Origin: Alkalicoccobacillus murimartini
Lineage (GTDB): Bacteria > Bacillota > Bacilli > Bacillales > Bacillaceae_D
Reading direction: 5' to 3'
DNA length: 64,000 nucleotides
NCBI RefSeq assembly: GCF_030813245.1
Contig: NZ_JAUSUA010000002.1
Coordinates: 372,001 to 436,000 of the forward strand
Shown: positions 26,279 to 35,290 of the stretch, in pieces
Layout: each line of letters opens with the position of its first letter
How positions within the stretch are numbered: position 1 is the first letter of the stretch
Position numbers and translations under genes: made by a program
Notes under the pieces: generated by a model
Told to the model about the DNA's origin: nothing
The model's database searches: none
The model's input: the letters and a program-made list of their open reading frames with translations, nothing else

Positions 26279-29068
26279 CTATCTGTAAACCGGAATATCC
26301 AGGCTCAACGTGTACGAGCCAATTCCTTGATAGAGATTGTACATGCTATGCACTTGTTTAGATGCCCAGCCAATATCGGTTGCATATTGGTGAGTGGCAC
26401 GTCCATTTCGAACCATTCCATCTGGATTCCAGCGCATTTTGTAAAGTGAATTTTGTCCTGATTTGACGTAGCTATTCCCAATAAACGCCGCTCCACCAAC
26501 AATGGATTTGTATGGTGTTGTCCAGCCTTGTTCATATGCATACTGTGAACCACATTCAATTGGACAATGATCTCTTGCACCAATTCCGTACATGTTATAG
26601 ACAGTGACTCCTTTGTAATTAACACCTCTAGCAAGAGTAGAGCCACCATTTCCTGTCTCTAGCAACGCATGAGAGAGAAGGTAAATTTCATTAATACCGT
26701 GAATACGTCCTGCATCAATAAATGCTTTACCTTGTCCTGATAACGTTCCTTTACCTCGTAAGTAGTTGTTCAGAGCTGTCTCAGTCACACCACTTGTTTT
26801 GGCTAGATCAAGGAATTGGAACTGTTGAACCTTATCATTGATAAAGTTATTAGGATCCAAATAGTAGATAATATCTTTCTTTGTTGCATTTACCCAGAAC
26901 AATTGATACCAGTCACCAGTCAAACGGCGAATAGATAGTCTTTGTCCATTATTTAATGTGTCCACAACTGCATAGTTTGTTCCTGGACCACTACGTACAT
27001 TTAATGTACTCGCATTAACAACGTAGTTATTTCCACTTCTACGGACAAAATCTTTATGAACGTATTGAGTGTAACGATCTGTTTGAGCATTTGCTCCATA
27101 CTGCATGTTTGCTGCTTGGTCTAGTGTTAAGTTGTAGTTTGTTTTTGTGTCTATATTACTAGATAGATCACTTTCAATAATCCAAACCGTACGATTATTT
27201 AAAGTCCCACGGTACCAAGTGTCGTTTCCAACCTTCTCAGTTAAATGCGTTTTAAATGCTTGGTTTCGATAGTTAGATAAATTATACACGAGGTCTCTAG
27301 AGCCACCCCATGCTTTTGTTAAAGCTCTGCCAGTCCCATTCACATAAAACGTTTGTTGTTTCTTATCCGTTGTAGTGTGAGCATAAGAGCGTATATCTGA
27401 GCTTTTTACCCATCCAACTGTTCCATTTGTAGCACTTGGTTGCGTACTAATTAAGTAATACGTACTTCCAATATACGATGCTTCTCGTTTGATATAGTAT
27501 ACTGTATCAAGCAAAGGAGCTAAGTTTAAGGTACTACCACCTAAATCTTTGTATACCGTTGCCCCTCTATAAAGATGTCCTAATTGACTTGTAGACTTCT
27601 CAGTGATAACTGGTTTACTATCTACGTCAGTACTTTTGATAAATACAGTACGATTATTTAATGTTCCACGGTACCATACATCATTTCCTACATTTTCAGT
27701 AAGGTGAACGTTAAATTGATGACCCTTTTGGCTTGAAAGATTACTATGCACTTCATCCTTCGAGCCACCCCACGCTTTAGTATAGGCCTTACCTGACCCT
27801 TTTACATAAAACGTTTTGCTTTTCTTGTCCGCAGTAGTATGAGCATAAGAGCGTATATCTGAGCTCTTCACCCATCCAACTGTTCCATTTGTAGCACTTG
27901 GTTGCGTACTAATTAAGTAATACGTACTTCCAATATACGATGCTTCTCGTTTGATATAGTATACTGTATCAAGCAAAGGAGCTAAGTTTAAGGTACTACC
28001 ACCTAAATCTTTGTATACCGTTGCCCCTCTATAAAGATGTCCTAATTGACTTGTAGACTTCTCAGTGATAACTGGTTTACTATCTACGTCAGTACTTTTG
28101 ATAAATACAGTACGATTATTTAATGTTCCACGGTACCATACATCATTTCCTACATTTTCAGTAAGGTGAACGTTAAATTGCTGACCCTTTTGGCTTGAAA
28201 GATTACTATGCACTTCATCCTTCGAGCCACCCCACGCTTTAGTGTAGGCCTTACCTGACTCTTTTACATAAAACGTTTTGCTTTTTTTGTCCGCAGTAGT
28301 ATGAGCATAAGAGCGTATATCCGAGCTCTTCACCCATCCAACTGTTCCATTTGTAGCACTTGGTTGCGTACTAATTAAGTAGTACGTGCTTCCATCATAA
28401 GCAGCTTCTTGTTTAATGTAATACACAGTATCAAGTAAAGAAGATAAATTTAAGGTTGTAGAATCTCCTAAATTTTTATATACTGTTGCACTTCTATATA
28501 AGTGTCCAAGTCTACTCGTTGATTTCATTACTGGCGTATTAGTTGCTTTCATAGAAAACAGACTAAACATTTGAACGTCTTCTGCTTCTTCTTCAGTCAC
28601 AGCTTCTTCCACTGCTTCTTCTTCAGTCACAGCTTCTTCCACTGCTTCCTCTTCAGTCACAGCTTCTTCCACTGCTTCTTCTTCAGTCACAGCTTCTTCC
28701 ACTGCTTCCTCTTCAGTCACAGCTTCTTCCACTGCTTCCTCTTCAGTCACCATTTCTTCGTTTGCTGATTCCTCATCTAATAAAAGTAAGGAAATACAAT
28801 CTTTAAAGGTGCCTTCTTCTTCTTCAGTTAAGCCAAGAAGATCAAAGTCAAAATCTTCTAGATCCGCTTCATCCAGCTCTTCTCGATCCAGAAGATCTAC
28901 TAAACAAGAATTTACATGTTCAAGCTCATATGTATCATCTTCAATAGTTAATGGCTCTTCAAATTCTACAGGGGCATTTGACCCTGCAGATTCCGCAAGC
29001 GCAGCATATGGTGACAAAAGGTTGAACAATAGAAAAAAGACAACAAATATACTGACAATCTTTTTCAT
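26279..29068 (-). CDS. secreted multi-domain autolysin (GW repeats, SH3b, glucosaminidase)
   Basis: A 929-residue exported protein. Order: signal peptide (1-26, ending AALAES); acidic region with six copies of the 10-residue unit EEAVTEEEAV (about 107-165); three 154-residue units, each with a GW/SH3_8-type module (NDVWYRGTLNNRTV) that in related proteins binds teichoic acids; an SH3b domain (VNASTLNVRSGPGTNYAV, about 690-745); and a C-terminal GH73-like beta-N-acetylglucosaminidase (about 765-915) with catalytic Glu in LLSHALLETGNG. It probably cleaves peptidoglycan during growth or separation. Two of the 154-residue units are nearly identical at DNA level, so copy number may vary between strains. 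Confidence 0.9.
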   Translation of the reverse strand: MKKIVSIFVVFFLLFNLLSPYAALAESAGSNAPVEFEEPLTIEDDTYELEHVNSCLVDLLDREELDEADLEDFDFDLLGLTEEEEGTFKDCISLLLLDEESANEEMVTEEEAVEEAVTEEEAVEEAVTEEEAVEEAVTEEEAVEEAVTEEEAVEEAVTEEEAEDVQMFSLFSMKATNTPVMKSTSRLGHLYRSATVYKNLGDSTTLNLSSLLDTVYYIKQEAAYDGSTYYLISTQPSATNGTVGWVKSSDIRSYAHTTADKKSKTFYVKESGKAYTKAWGGSKDEVHSNLSSQKGQQFNVHLTENVGNDVWYRGTLNNRTVFIKSTDVDSKPVITEKSTSQLGHLYRGATVYKDLGGSTLNLAPLLDTVYYIKREASYIGSTYYLISTQPSATNGTVGWVKSSDIRSYAHTTADKKSKTFYVKGSGKAYTKAWGGSKDEVHSNLSSQKGHQFNVHLTENVGNDVWYRGTLNNRTVFIKSTDVDSKPVITEKSTSQLGHLYRGATVYKDLGGSTLNLAPLLDTVYYIKREASYIGSTYYLISTQPSATNGTVGWVKSSDIRSYAHTTTDKKQQTFYVNGTGRALTKAWGGSRDLVYNLSNYRNQAFKTHLTEKVGNDTWYRGTLNNRTVWIIESDLSSNIDTKTNYNLTLDQAANMQYGANAQTDRYTQYVHKDFVRRSGNNYVVNASTLNVRSGPGTNYAVVDTLNNGQRLSIRRLTGDWYQLFWVNATKKDIIYYLDPNNFINDKVQQFQFLDLAKTSGVTETALNNYLRGKGTLSGQGKAFIDAGRIHGINEIYLLSHALLETGNGGSTLARGVNYKGVTVYNMYGIGARDHCPIECGSQYAYEQGWTTPYKSIVGGAAFIGNSYVKSGQNSLYKMRWNPDGMVRNGRATHQYATDIGWASKQVHSMYNLYQGIGSYTLSLDIPVYR

Positions 29069-29141
29069 ACAAAACTCCTCTTTTTATTATAGTCAAAAAG
29101 TTTTATTTCTTTAAACCCAGTTCTATTATACTATATAAAAC

Positions 29142-29157
29142 TAAACTGTTCAGTTTA
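29142..29157. promoter_or_regulatory. 16-base palindrome at the autolysin promoter
   Basis: TAAACTGTTCAGTTTA is a perfect inverted repeat. It overlaps the expected -35 region for the TATAAT at 29125-29130 on the minus strand, which suggests a repressor operator. The cognate regulator is not evident in the window. Confidence 0.45.
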
Positions 29158-29272
29158 AATATGAAAAAATAACAAATTTAATTATAGTTTTTTCACATTT
29201 TTGTAAAATGTACTGTCTCACATTACATCGGTGTACTTTTTATAGTTATTTAGATTTTCAGGGAACCTTTTC

Positions 29273-29309
29273 AAAAAAAAAAAAAACAGCACCTTTTTCA
29301 GGCACTGTG
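29273..29309 (-). terminator. terminator overlapping the end of the VanZ-like gene
   Basis: On the minus strand ACAGTGCCT and AGGTGCTGT pair (two G-U pairs) around GAAAA, followed by 14 T residues. The hairpin includes the stop codon of the gene. Confidence 0.8.
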
Positions 29310-29831
29310 TTTCCTTTTCTTACGCTTCTTCCTCTTTAACCACAAAACCATGGCTATGATACCGATTGTTCCTCCAACAGTGTCGATGATAACATCTCCG
29401 ATCAACCCCTGGCGTCCTGCACTGAAATATTGACGCGTTTCATCAATACACGCATAAATGAGAACGGTAAAAAAAGTAATAAGAGCCGCTGTCCGGACGC
29501 GAACATAAAAGGCAAGTAATCGGGTAGCTAGGAAACCGACGACAGCAAAAATACTGAGGTGCGAGGCTTTCCGGATAAAGAATTCAAGAAACCCAGCCAC
29601 TCCGTTCGCCTCAATGCTACGAACTTGATACCCATACGTAAAGGAAATATCATTAACGAATGTGTTCTCAAGCCAATAAATAGGCATCTTGTTTAACACC
29701 GGACGAATGTCCTGATTCGAATAAGGTTGTGACGTCGAGTAAAAAATAAGACCAATGATCCCTACAAGTAGGGCAGCAGTAATATAGAGCTTGGTTTTCT
29801 CTTGCAAGGAACCACCGTTCTTTCTATTCAT
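29298..29831 (-). CDS. VanZ-like membrane protein
   Basis: A ~177-residue protein with four to five membrane segments. The KASHLSIFAVVGFLATRLLAF segment (K/R-x-x-H-x-x-x-F/Y) and the following IDETRQYFSAGRQGLIGDVIID motif are the hallmarks of VanZ-like proteins. The role is unclear in most members; VanZ itself affects teicoplanin resistance. The start is uncertain: the frame is open to 29879, but neither that ATG nor 29831 has a good binding site; a TTG near 29807 follows GGTGG. Confidence 0.8.
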   Translation of the reverse strand: MNRKNGGSLQEKTKLYITAALLVGIIGLIFYSTSQPYSNQDIRPVLNKMPIYWLENTFVNDISFTYGYQVRSIEANGVAGFLEFFIRKASHLSIFAVVGFLATRLLAFYVRVRTAALITFFTVLIYACIDETRQYFSAGRQGLIGDVIIDTVGGTIGIIAMVLWLKRKKRKKRKHSA

Positions 29832-29900
29832 TTTGTTCACTATGTTACATAGCTTCGGATATTCATAGAATTGTAGCATTATTATCCATTTTGGGCAATG

Positions 29901-30923
29901 TCAGATTCCCTCTGACTCTAGAGCAATAGACTCTTTGGTGGTGTCTATGAGTTGTTCCATTTCTTGTTGCTTATCCCCGATTGATCCCCAAATATCAGCA
30001 AGCTTATTCAGCGCTTCTTGAACAAGCAACTCATTTCTCACTTCCACAGCATTAACCATTAATACATTCACATCTCGAAACTCTGCCACTTCATTATCAA
30101 AAAAGGAATGAAGATCTTCCGCGCTTTCAGGATAAGGCTCATTCAAGAAGGCTTCCACAAGAACCCTTTGATTTTGTAGACTCTCTGATAACTCTTGGAT
30201 CTCTGACTCTGTAAGATCTTCCAATCCTACTTCCTCCATATGAGATAAAGAATCTGTAAAGCGAACCTGTTCCTCTTTAAACTGGTGCACATAGCCTTGG
30301 AAAACATTCATGTATTCATCAATCTGCAAACCGAGCATTCGCCCTGTCACATCACTTATTGTATAGTCCTTCTCATCGAACCGTTGCTCATATGTTTGTA
30401 GGCCCGTTGTCAGATCTCCTTCTAACGCCTTATCTTCATACTGCGCCAATTGATGATCATACACTTGAACCCTCTGATCAAATTCCTTAACAAAAGTCAC
30501 AAACTCCTCTTCAGCAATAGGGATTTCATTAAAGGACGTAACCTGTTCATGATTTCTTTTTAAATTGAGTAAATTTATATGTAACTCAAGATACGGTTCA
30601 GGCACCCCTTCTGAAGTGGTTTGATCTAAATACTGAACCATCTGCCTATCAAGCTGTTCCTGCTTTTCTTTTATATGTATCAAGGCATTCACATAATGCC
30701 CATTTTCCATCAGCCCATCAAGAAACTGAAACACGGCCTCCTGCACTTGTTTCAGATCCCTTTCCACAAGAACGAGAGACTCTACATAACGCTGCTCGCT
30801 ATCTTCCTCCTGATCATTTTCCTCTTGAGGGTCAATCGGCTCCTCCACCGCATTATTACAGCCCGCTATTAAAAACAAAGTCGTAAACACCGAAACAGCC
30901 ACCCACAATCCTAATTGCTTCAA
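29901..30923 (-). CDS. putative coiled-coil lipoprotein
   Basis: A ~340-residue protein with a lipoprotein signal (FTTLFLIAGC, lipid-modified Cys near residue 22 of the TTG-initiated form), an acidic linker (PQEENDQEEDSEQ) and a long helical, probably coiled-coil body. TTG at 30923 is preferred (AAAGGTG 8 bases upstream); GTG at 30932 is possible. It somewhat resembles YkyA-type putative cell-wall-binding lipoproteins but is longer, and I cannot confirm the family. A repeat array lies directly upstream. Confidence 0.65.
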   Translation of the reverse strand: MKQLGLWVAVSVFTTLFLIAGCNNAVEEPIDPQEENDQEEDSEQRYVESLVLVERDLKQVQEAVFQFLDGLMENGHYVNALIHIKEKQEQLDRQMVQYLDQTTSEGVPEPYLELHINLLNLKRNHEQVTSFNEIPIAEEEFVTFVKEFDQRVQVYDHQLAQYEDKALEGDLTTGLQTYEQRFDEKDYTISDVTGRMLGLQIDEYMNVFQGYVHQFKEEQVRFTDSLSHMEEVGLEDLTESEIQELSESLQNQRVLVEAFLNEPYPESAEDLHSFFDNEVAEFRDVNVLMVNAVEVRNELLVQEALNKLADIWGSIGDKQQEMEQLIDTTKESIALESEGI

Positions 30924-31059
30924 ATGAACCACACCTTTCTATGCACACACCTTCACACTAAGTCCTGTTTATTGTATCAAGAATTGCATAGTTTTGGTTG
31001 GCCATTCCTTAAATAATTGGAGGAGAGTGTGATGGTGGAGGTACTTCTATCTCATGGTA

Positions 31060-31375
31060 GAGCTGTTTTTGTATGGTAGATGCACTGTTTTTTCTTGTTA
31101 GCACTGTTCTTCGCACGTTAGATGCTCTTTTTCCCATGTTAGCGTTGCTCTTCATACGTTAGATGCTCTTTTTCCCATATTAGAGCTGTTCTTCACACGT
31201 TAAATCTTCTTTTTCTCATGTTAGCGCTGTTCTTCACACGTTAGATCTCCTTTTTCCCATGTTAGCGCTGCTCTTCACACGTTAGACCTTCTTTTTCCCA
31301 TGTTAGCGCTGTTCTTCACACGTTAGGTCTCCTTTTTCCCATGTTAACGTCGCTCTTCGCTCGCAAGAAGATTCC
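31060..31375. repeat. degenerate short-period intergenic repeat array B (GTTAG family)
   Basis: About 16 words alternate between CTTCACACGTTAGATCT and TTTTTCCCATGTTAGCGCT, giving a ~21-base unit and ~42-base higher-order period. It clearly belongs with array A (3765-4175): same CCCATGTTAG and CACGTTAGATC cores and the same pyrimidine-rich strand. As with array A, it lies between a terminator on its right and the start of a minus-strand gene on its left. Confidence 0.85.
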
Positions 31376-31400
31376 TCGCACTCATAATATTCATCCCATC

Positions 31401-31429
31401 AAAAAAGAACCTCGCCACTAAGGTGAGGT
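31401..31429 (-). terminator. terminator of the UspA gene
   Basis: On the minus strand ACCTCACC and GGCGAGGT form an 8-base stem (one G-U pair) followed by TTCTTTTTT, 8 bases past the stop codon. Confidence 0.85.
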
Positions 31430-31437
31430 CCTCCTCT

Positions 31438-31857
31438 CTACCGTACAATCAGCACCGGTACTTTTGCATGCTTAGCAAGTTTATGGCTGACGCTACCAAG
31501 TACAAGCGTTTGCAACTCATTTCGCCCACGGCTACCAACCACTAAGCAGTCATACTCATGTTCTTTTAAATGAAGTAAAACCATTCGAGAGGGTTCACCG
31601 CGCAAATAAAAGCTGCCAACTGAGATTCCTTCCGATTTAAGGTATTCCGTATTTTCAGAGAGCATTCTTTTAGCTAAAGCATCCGCCTCTGTGTTATCGC
31701 TATACAAAAAAACCTCAGAATGTCCTCTGACATCCACACAGTAAACAAGATCAATGTGAACCTCTGATTTATAAGGCTCCACCATTTGCACAGCTTTTTC
31801 TAGCCCTTTTCTTGCATGCTTTGATCCGTCCGTTGCTACCAGTATTCGTTTAAACAT
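31438..31857 (-). CDS. universal stress protein (UspA family)
   Basis: A 139-residue UspA fold: FKRILVATDGSKHARKGLEKA at the N-terminus and the ATP-binding G-x2-G-x9-G-S motif (VVGSRGRNELQTLVLGSVS) at the C-terminus. ATG at 31857 is chosen because GGAG lies upstream and the fold begins exactly there; the open frame continues to 31968 without family similarity. Confidence 0.92.
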   Translation of the reverse strand: MFKRILVATDGSKHARKGLEKAVQMVEPYKSEVHIDLVYCVDVRGHSEVFLYSDNTEADALAKRMLSENTEYLKSEGISVGSFYLRGEPSRMVLLHLKEHEYDCLVVGSRGRNELQTLVLGSVSHKLAKHAKVPVLIVR

Positions 31858-32019
31858 ACGCCACACTCCTGTCGCTATCTTGTATAAAATGAATAACCGG
31901 CCAGTTAATTTACTATACCCTTTTCGGTTAAACTTAACACCTATTCTCTCAAAGGAAAGGTTTCCCAATAATTAGTTCGGGTATGCATTAGGGTAAATAC
32001 CCAAAATAAGGAGGATGCA

Positions 32020-32268
32020 ATGTCTGAAAATGCGATCAAAGTACACGTTTTAATTAGATTGCTATTTGCATTGTTTTTAACTGTCTTTTTTAATTCAGCA
32101 AGACAAGTCGGAGTAGACTATTCAATAATCTCCTCTATTCTTTTAGGCATATTTTTTACGATGCTTCTTATAGCAGGGTTGGCTTCTCTTAAAATGGGGT
32201 ATCGAGCTGCTGGAGTAGTAGATTTATCGACTGCTGTGGCTGTATTGGGTTTGGGGGTTTTGTTATAA
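32020..32268 (+). CDS. small membrane protein of unknown function
   Basis: An 82-residue protein with a strong AAGGAGGATGC site before the ATG. There are two or three hydrophobic segments (VLIRLLFALFLTVFF; SSILLGIFFTMLLIAGLASL; a C-terminal VAVLGLGVLL). It is divergent from uspA. I recognise no family. Confidence 0.65.
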   Translation: MSENAIKVHVLIRLLFALFLTVFFNSARQVGVDYSIISSILLGIFFTMLLIAGLASLKMGYRAAGVVDLSTAVAVLGLGVLL

Positions 32269-32296
32269 AAAGAGCACTTTGACGGATCGTTAAAGT
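32266..32296 (-). terminator. possible minus-strand terminator
   Basis: ACTTTGAC (32276-32283) and GTTAAAGT (32289-32296) form a stem with one G-U pair; on the minus strand it is followed by GCTCTTTTT. It could end a transcript from the 32578-32790 gene. The stretch 32297-32577 between them holds nothing I recognise. Confidence 0.35.
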
Positions 32297-32577
32297 CTCA
32301 CACCAAACCCAGTGCCTACCGGAATAACAAATAGATAAAAGACAACTAACAACAAGTTCTTACCTAATAGTATCCGCTTATGCCGCTCACTCCCCTGCTA
32401 TTCTCCCTTACCAGTACTAGTTCTTAAGATTTAAGTCATTATGCAGAGTACAACGACTAATCTTATCCTGCCCCTGTATCTTCTCTATCGTAATACACTT
32501 CTGTAGCAATAGCCTTTTTTACGTATCGATCCATCACTAATTCACAATGAGATAATCCCTTTTCTCATGAATCGCTT

Positions 32578-32790
32578 TCAACAGATTCTGCTCTTATTCC
32601 CTTGCACCACGAACCGAGTTCTAAGCTGTCGGTTACGCCCTATCTCTAGCAGGCACTCTTCAATTACTAATAAATCCTGTTGGATCGTACGAGACAATAG
32701 CTGATACGCTTCCTTTATCGTTCCAAGCAAAAGAAAATCATGTTCACTTATTAACCGATCATGTAACTCTTTTTGCCTAACCGAAAGCAA
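32578..32790 (-). CDS. small helical hypothetical protein
   Basis: A 70-residue, mostly helical protein starting at a TTG behind AGGAGGA (8-base spacing). It contains HDRLISEHDFLLLGTIKEAY. I recognise no family. The good binding site is the main support. It is divergent from the sialic acid synthase gene at 33083. The 290-base gap between them is AT-rich, with a TCCGATAA box near 33036 resembling a sigma-D -10 but no TAAA at the right spacing. Confidence 0.5.
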   Translation of the reverse strand: MLSVRQKELHDRLISEHDFLLLGTIKEAYQLLSRTIQQDLLVIEECLLEIGRNRQLRTRFVVQGNKSRIC

Positions 32791-33082
32791 GCCGTTCTCC
32801 TCCTAACAACATTCCGATATGTACGTGTTTATTTATTTTATACCTTATACAATTTTTTTGGAGGTGGGTAAGGGGGATAAAATATGATTCACCACTCTCA
32901 ATAGCTCAACACTAGGTTGATTTTGTTCATTTTTTTCACATAAAACCTTAATAAAACTAAACTTTATAAAAATATTTACTTTAAAAATGGATTCTGTTCA
33001 AATAGTATTGAATTCTTCAACAATAATCGACTAAATTCCGATAATATATATACAGACTACCTAAGAAGAAAGAGGTCTTATT

Positions 33083-34129
33083 ATGAAGTATCCATCTTTT
33101 AAAATTGGCACCCGAAAAATTGGATTGGGTTATCCACCATTAGTTATCGCAGAGATTGGAATTAACCATGAAGGAAGCTTGAAGGTTGCTAAAGAAATGG
33201 TCGACTCCGCCTATGAAGCAGGAGCTGAAATGATCAAACATCAGACTCATATTGTAGAAGATGAAATGAGTCAGCACGCTAAAGATGTAATACCGGGAAA
33301 CACCGATGTTTCTATTTATGAAGTGATGTCTAGATGTGCATTAAACTTTGCAGATGAATTAGCCCTTAAAGAGTATGTAGAATCAAAAGGAATGATTTTT
33401 TTAAGTACCCCTTTTTCAAGAGCTGCAGCTAATCGATTAAATGATATGAATGTTCAGGCATACAAGATAGGATCCGGAGAATGTAATAACTATCCATTAA
33501 TTGATCATATCGCTGCCTTTGGTAAACCAATGATTGTTTCTACTGGAATGAACGATATAGAAAGCATAAACAAAACCGTTGAGATCTTAGAGAAACATGG
33601 CGTTCCATATGCTTTGCTTCATTGCACAAATGTATATCCAACTCCACCAGAGCTTGTTAGATTAGGAGCGTTAAATGAATTAATTAAACACTATCCTAAT
33701 GCAGTGATTGGACTATCAGATCATACGATTAATAATAATGCATGTTTAGCAGCTGTAAGCCTCGGAGCTTCAATCTTGGAACGTCATTTTACTGACAGTA
33801 AAGATCGCCTAGGTCCAGATATCGTTTGTTCAATGGACCCTACTGAATTAAGCAACCTTATAACAGGTAGTATCGAAATTTCAAAAATGCGAGGCGGGAC
33901 AAAAGTTCCTGTACTTGAAGAAAAACCAACGATCGACTTTGCTTTTGCATCAGTAGTAACAACACAGCCTATACAAGCTGGAGAGGTTCTTACTAAAGAG
34001 AACATATGGGTAAAAAGACCAGGTACTGGTCCTATTAAAGCAATCGATTATGAAAACTTACTTGGAAAACAAGTGAATCGAACACTTGTAAATGATGAGC
34101 ATTTATTATGGGAAGACATTGTAGAATAG
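33083..34129 (+). CDS. neuB: N-acetylneuraminate (nonulosonate) synthase
   Basis: A 348-residue NeuB-family enzyme that condenses phosphoenolpyruvate with an N-acetylhexosamine (ManNAc or a dideoxy analogue). It shows [19 protein letters not shown], the FLSTPFS motif, [31 protein letters not shown], the ERHFT metal-binding region and a C-terminal SAF domain ([20 protein letters not shown]). It is first of three genes (neuB-neuC-neuA) with spacings of 12 and -4 bases. NeuB and the legionaminate/pseudaminate synthases LegI/PseI are close relatives; the neighbours favour a sialic acid type product. Confidence 0.92.
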   Translation: MKYPSFKIGTRKIGLGYPPLVIAEIGINHEGSLKVAKEMVDSAYEAGAEMIKHQTHIVEDEMSQHAKDVIPGNTDVSIYEVMSRCALNFADELALKEYVESKGMIFLSTPFSRAAANRLNDMNVQAYKIGSGECNNYPLIDHIAAFGKPMIVSTGMNDIESINKTVEILEKHGVPYALLHCTNVYPTPPELVRLGALNELIKHYPNAVIGLSDHTINNNACLAAVSLGASILERHFTDSKDRLGPDIVCSMDPTELSNLITGSIEISKMRGGTKVPVLEEKPTIDFAFASVVTTQPIQAGEVLTKENIWVKRPGTGPIKAIDYENLLGKQVNRTLVNDEHLLWEDIVE

Positions 34130-34141
34130 AAAGGAATTCTA

Positions 34142-35290
34142 ATGAAAAAGAAGAAACTACTTTTTTTAACTGGAACTAGGGCTGATTATGGAAAGCTAAA
34201 ATCATTACTCAAGCAAGTAGAGAGCCATGCTCAGTTTGACTTATATCTATTTGTTACTGGAATGCATATGCTATCAAAGTACGGTTCTACTTGGAAAGAA
34301 ATTGAGAAAGATGGCTTTCAAAATACGTATCATTACATTAATCAAAAAAGTCAAGCTCAAATGGATATTACTTTAAGTAACACTATTCTCGGATTAAGTA
34401 ATTACATTCATGAGATTAAACCAGATATTATTGTTATTCACGGAGATCGTTTAGAAGCTCTAGCAGGTGCAATGGTTGGTGCTTTTAATAATATATCAGT
34501 TGTACATATTGAGGGCGGTGAGGTATCAGGTACGATTGATGAATCTATTCGTCATGCCATTAGCAAGTTTGCCCATGTGCACCTAGTAAGTAACGAACAA
34601 GCGAAAAAAAGAATCATTCAATTGGGTGAAAAATCAGACATGATACATGTAATTGGATCACCTGATATAGATATTATGCTATCTTCAGATTTACCACAGT
34701 TACAAGAGGTTAAAGAAAGATATGAGATAAAATTTGATACCTACTCGATATTAATGTATCATCCCGTGACAACAAATTTAGAGAATCTACAGTTAAATAT
34801 TAAAAATATCATTAAAGCTTTGCTTCAGACAGATAGAAATTATATTATTATTTTCCCAAATAATGATGAAGGTAGTCAGATTATTTTAGATGAGTATGCA
34901 AAACTAGAAGAAATAAGCAAAATAAAATTATTCCCTTCTATGCGATTTGAGTACTTTTTAACATTATTAAAAAATGCTGACTTTTTAATTGGAAACTCTA
35001 GTACTGGAATTAGAGAAACAGAGGTCTATGGAATTCCTACTATTGATTTAGGAAATAGACAAGAAGGAAGGTACTTGCCAGAAGTGTATGCAAATTTGGT
35101 TCATTGCAATGAAGTTACTGATGATATTTTGAAAGCTATTCGAAATCTACCTTTGCACCAACCAGCATATTCGTCTTTCGGGGAAGGCGAAAGTGATAAT
35201 CGGTTTATCGAGTTGATCCAACAGGAGGACTTTTGGAATATTACACTCCAAAAGAAGTTCGTAGACCAAATATATTTAACAAGTAGGTGA
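34142..35290 (+). CDS. neuC: UDP-N-acetylglucosamine 2-epimerase, hydrolysing
   Basis: A 382-residue GT-B-like enzyme with LFLTGTRADYGKLKSLL at the N-terminus, IHGDRLEALAGA, VVHIEGGEVSGTIDESIRHA and GNSSTGIRETEVYGIPTIDLG. These match NeuC/LegG, the hydrolysing epimerases that release ManNAc (or a diacetyl analogue) from the UDP sugar. Genes for a bacillosamine-type route are absent from the window, so UDP-GlcNAc is the simplest substrate. The stop overlaps the neuA GTG start (GTGA). Confidence 0.9.
   Translation: MKKKKLLFLTGTRADYGKLKSLLKQVESHAQFDLYLFVTGMHMLSKYGSTWKEIEKDGFQNTYHYINQKSQAQMDITLSNTILGLSNYIHEIKPDIIVIHGDRLEALAGAMVGAFNNISVVHIEGGEVSGTIDESIRHAISKFAHVHLVSNEQAKKRIIQLGEKSDMIHVIGSPDIDIMLSSDLPQLQEVKERYEIKFDTYSILMYHPVTTNLENLQLNIKNIIKALLQTDRNYIIIFPNNDEGSQIILDEYAKLEEISKIKLFPSMRFEYFLTLLKNADFLIGNSSTGIRETEVYGIPTIDLGNRQEGRYLPEVYANLVHCNEVTDDILKAIRNLPLHQPAYSSFGEGESDNRFIELIQQEDFWNITLQKKFVDQIYLTSR

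Noticed and set aside
28571-28768. Plus-strand frame rich in Phe, His, Ser and Cys repeats
   Set aside because: It is antisense to the acidic 30-base repeats of the autolysin and has no binding site; the repeated residues are a by-product of the repeat.
33000-33060. Sigma-D promoter in front of neuB
   Set aside because: TCCGATAA resembles a -10, but there is no TAAA at 15 bases; the match is too weak to call.
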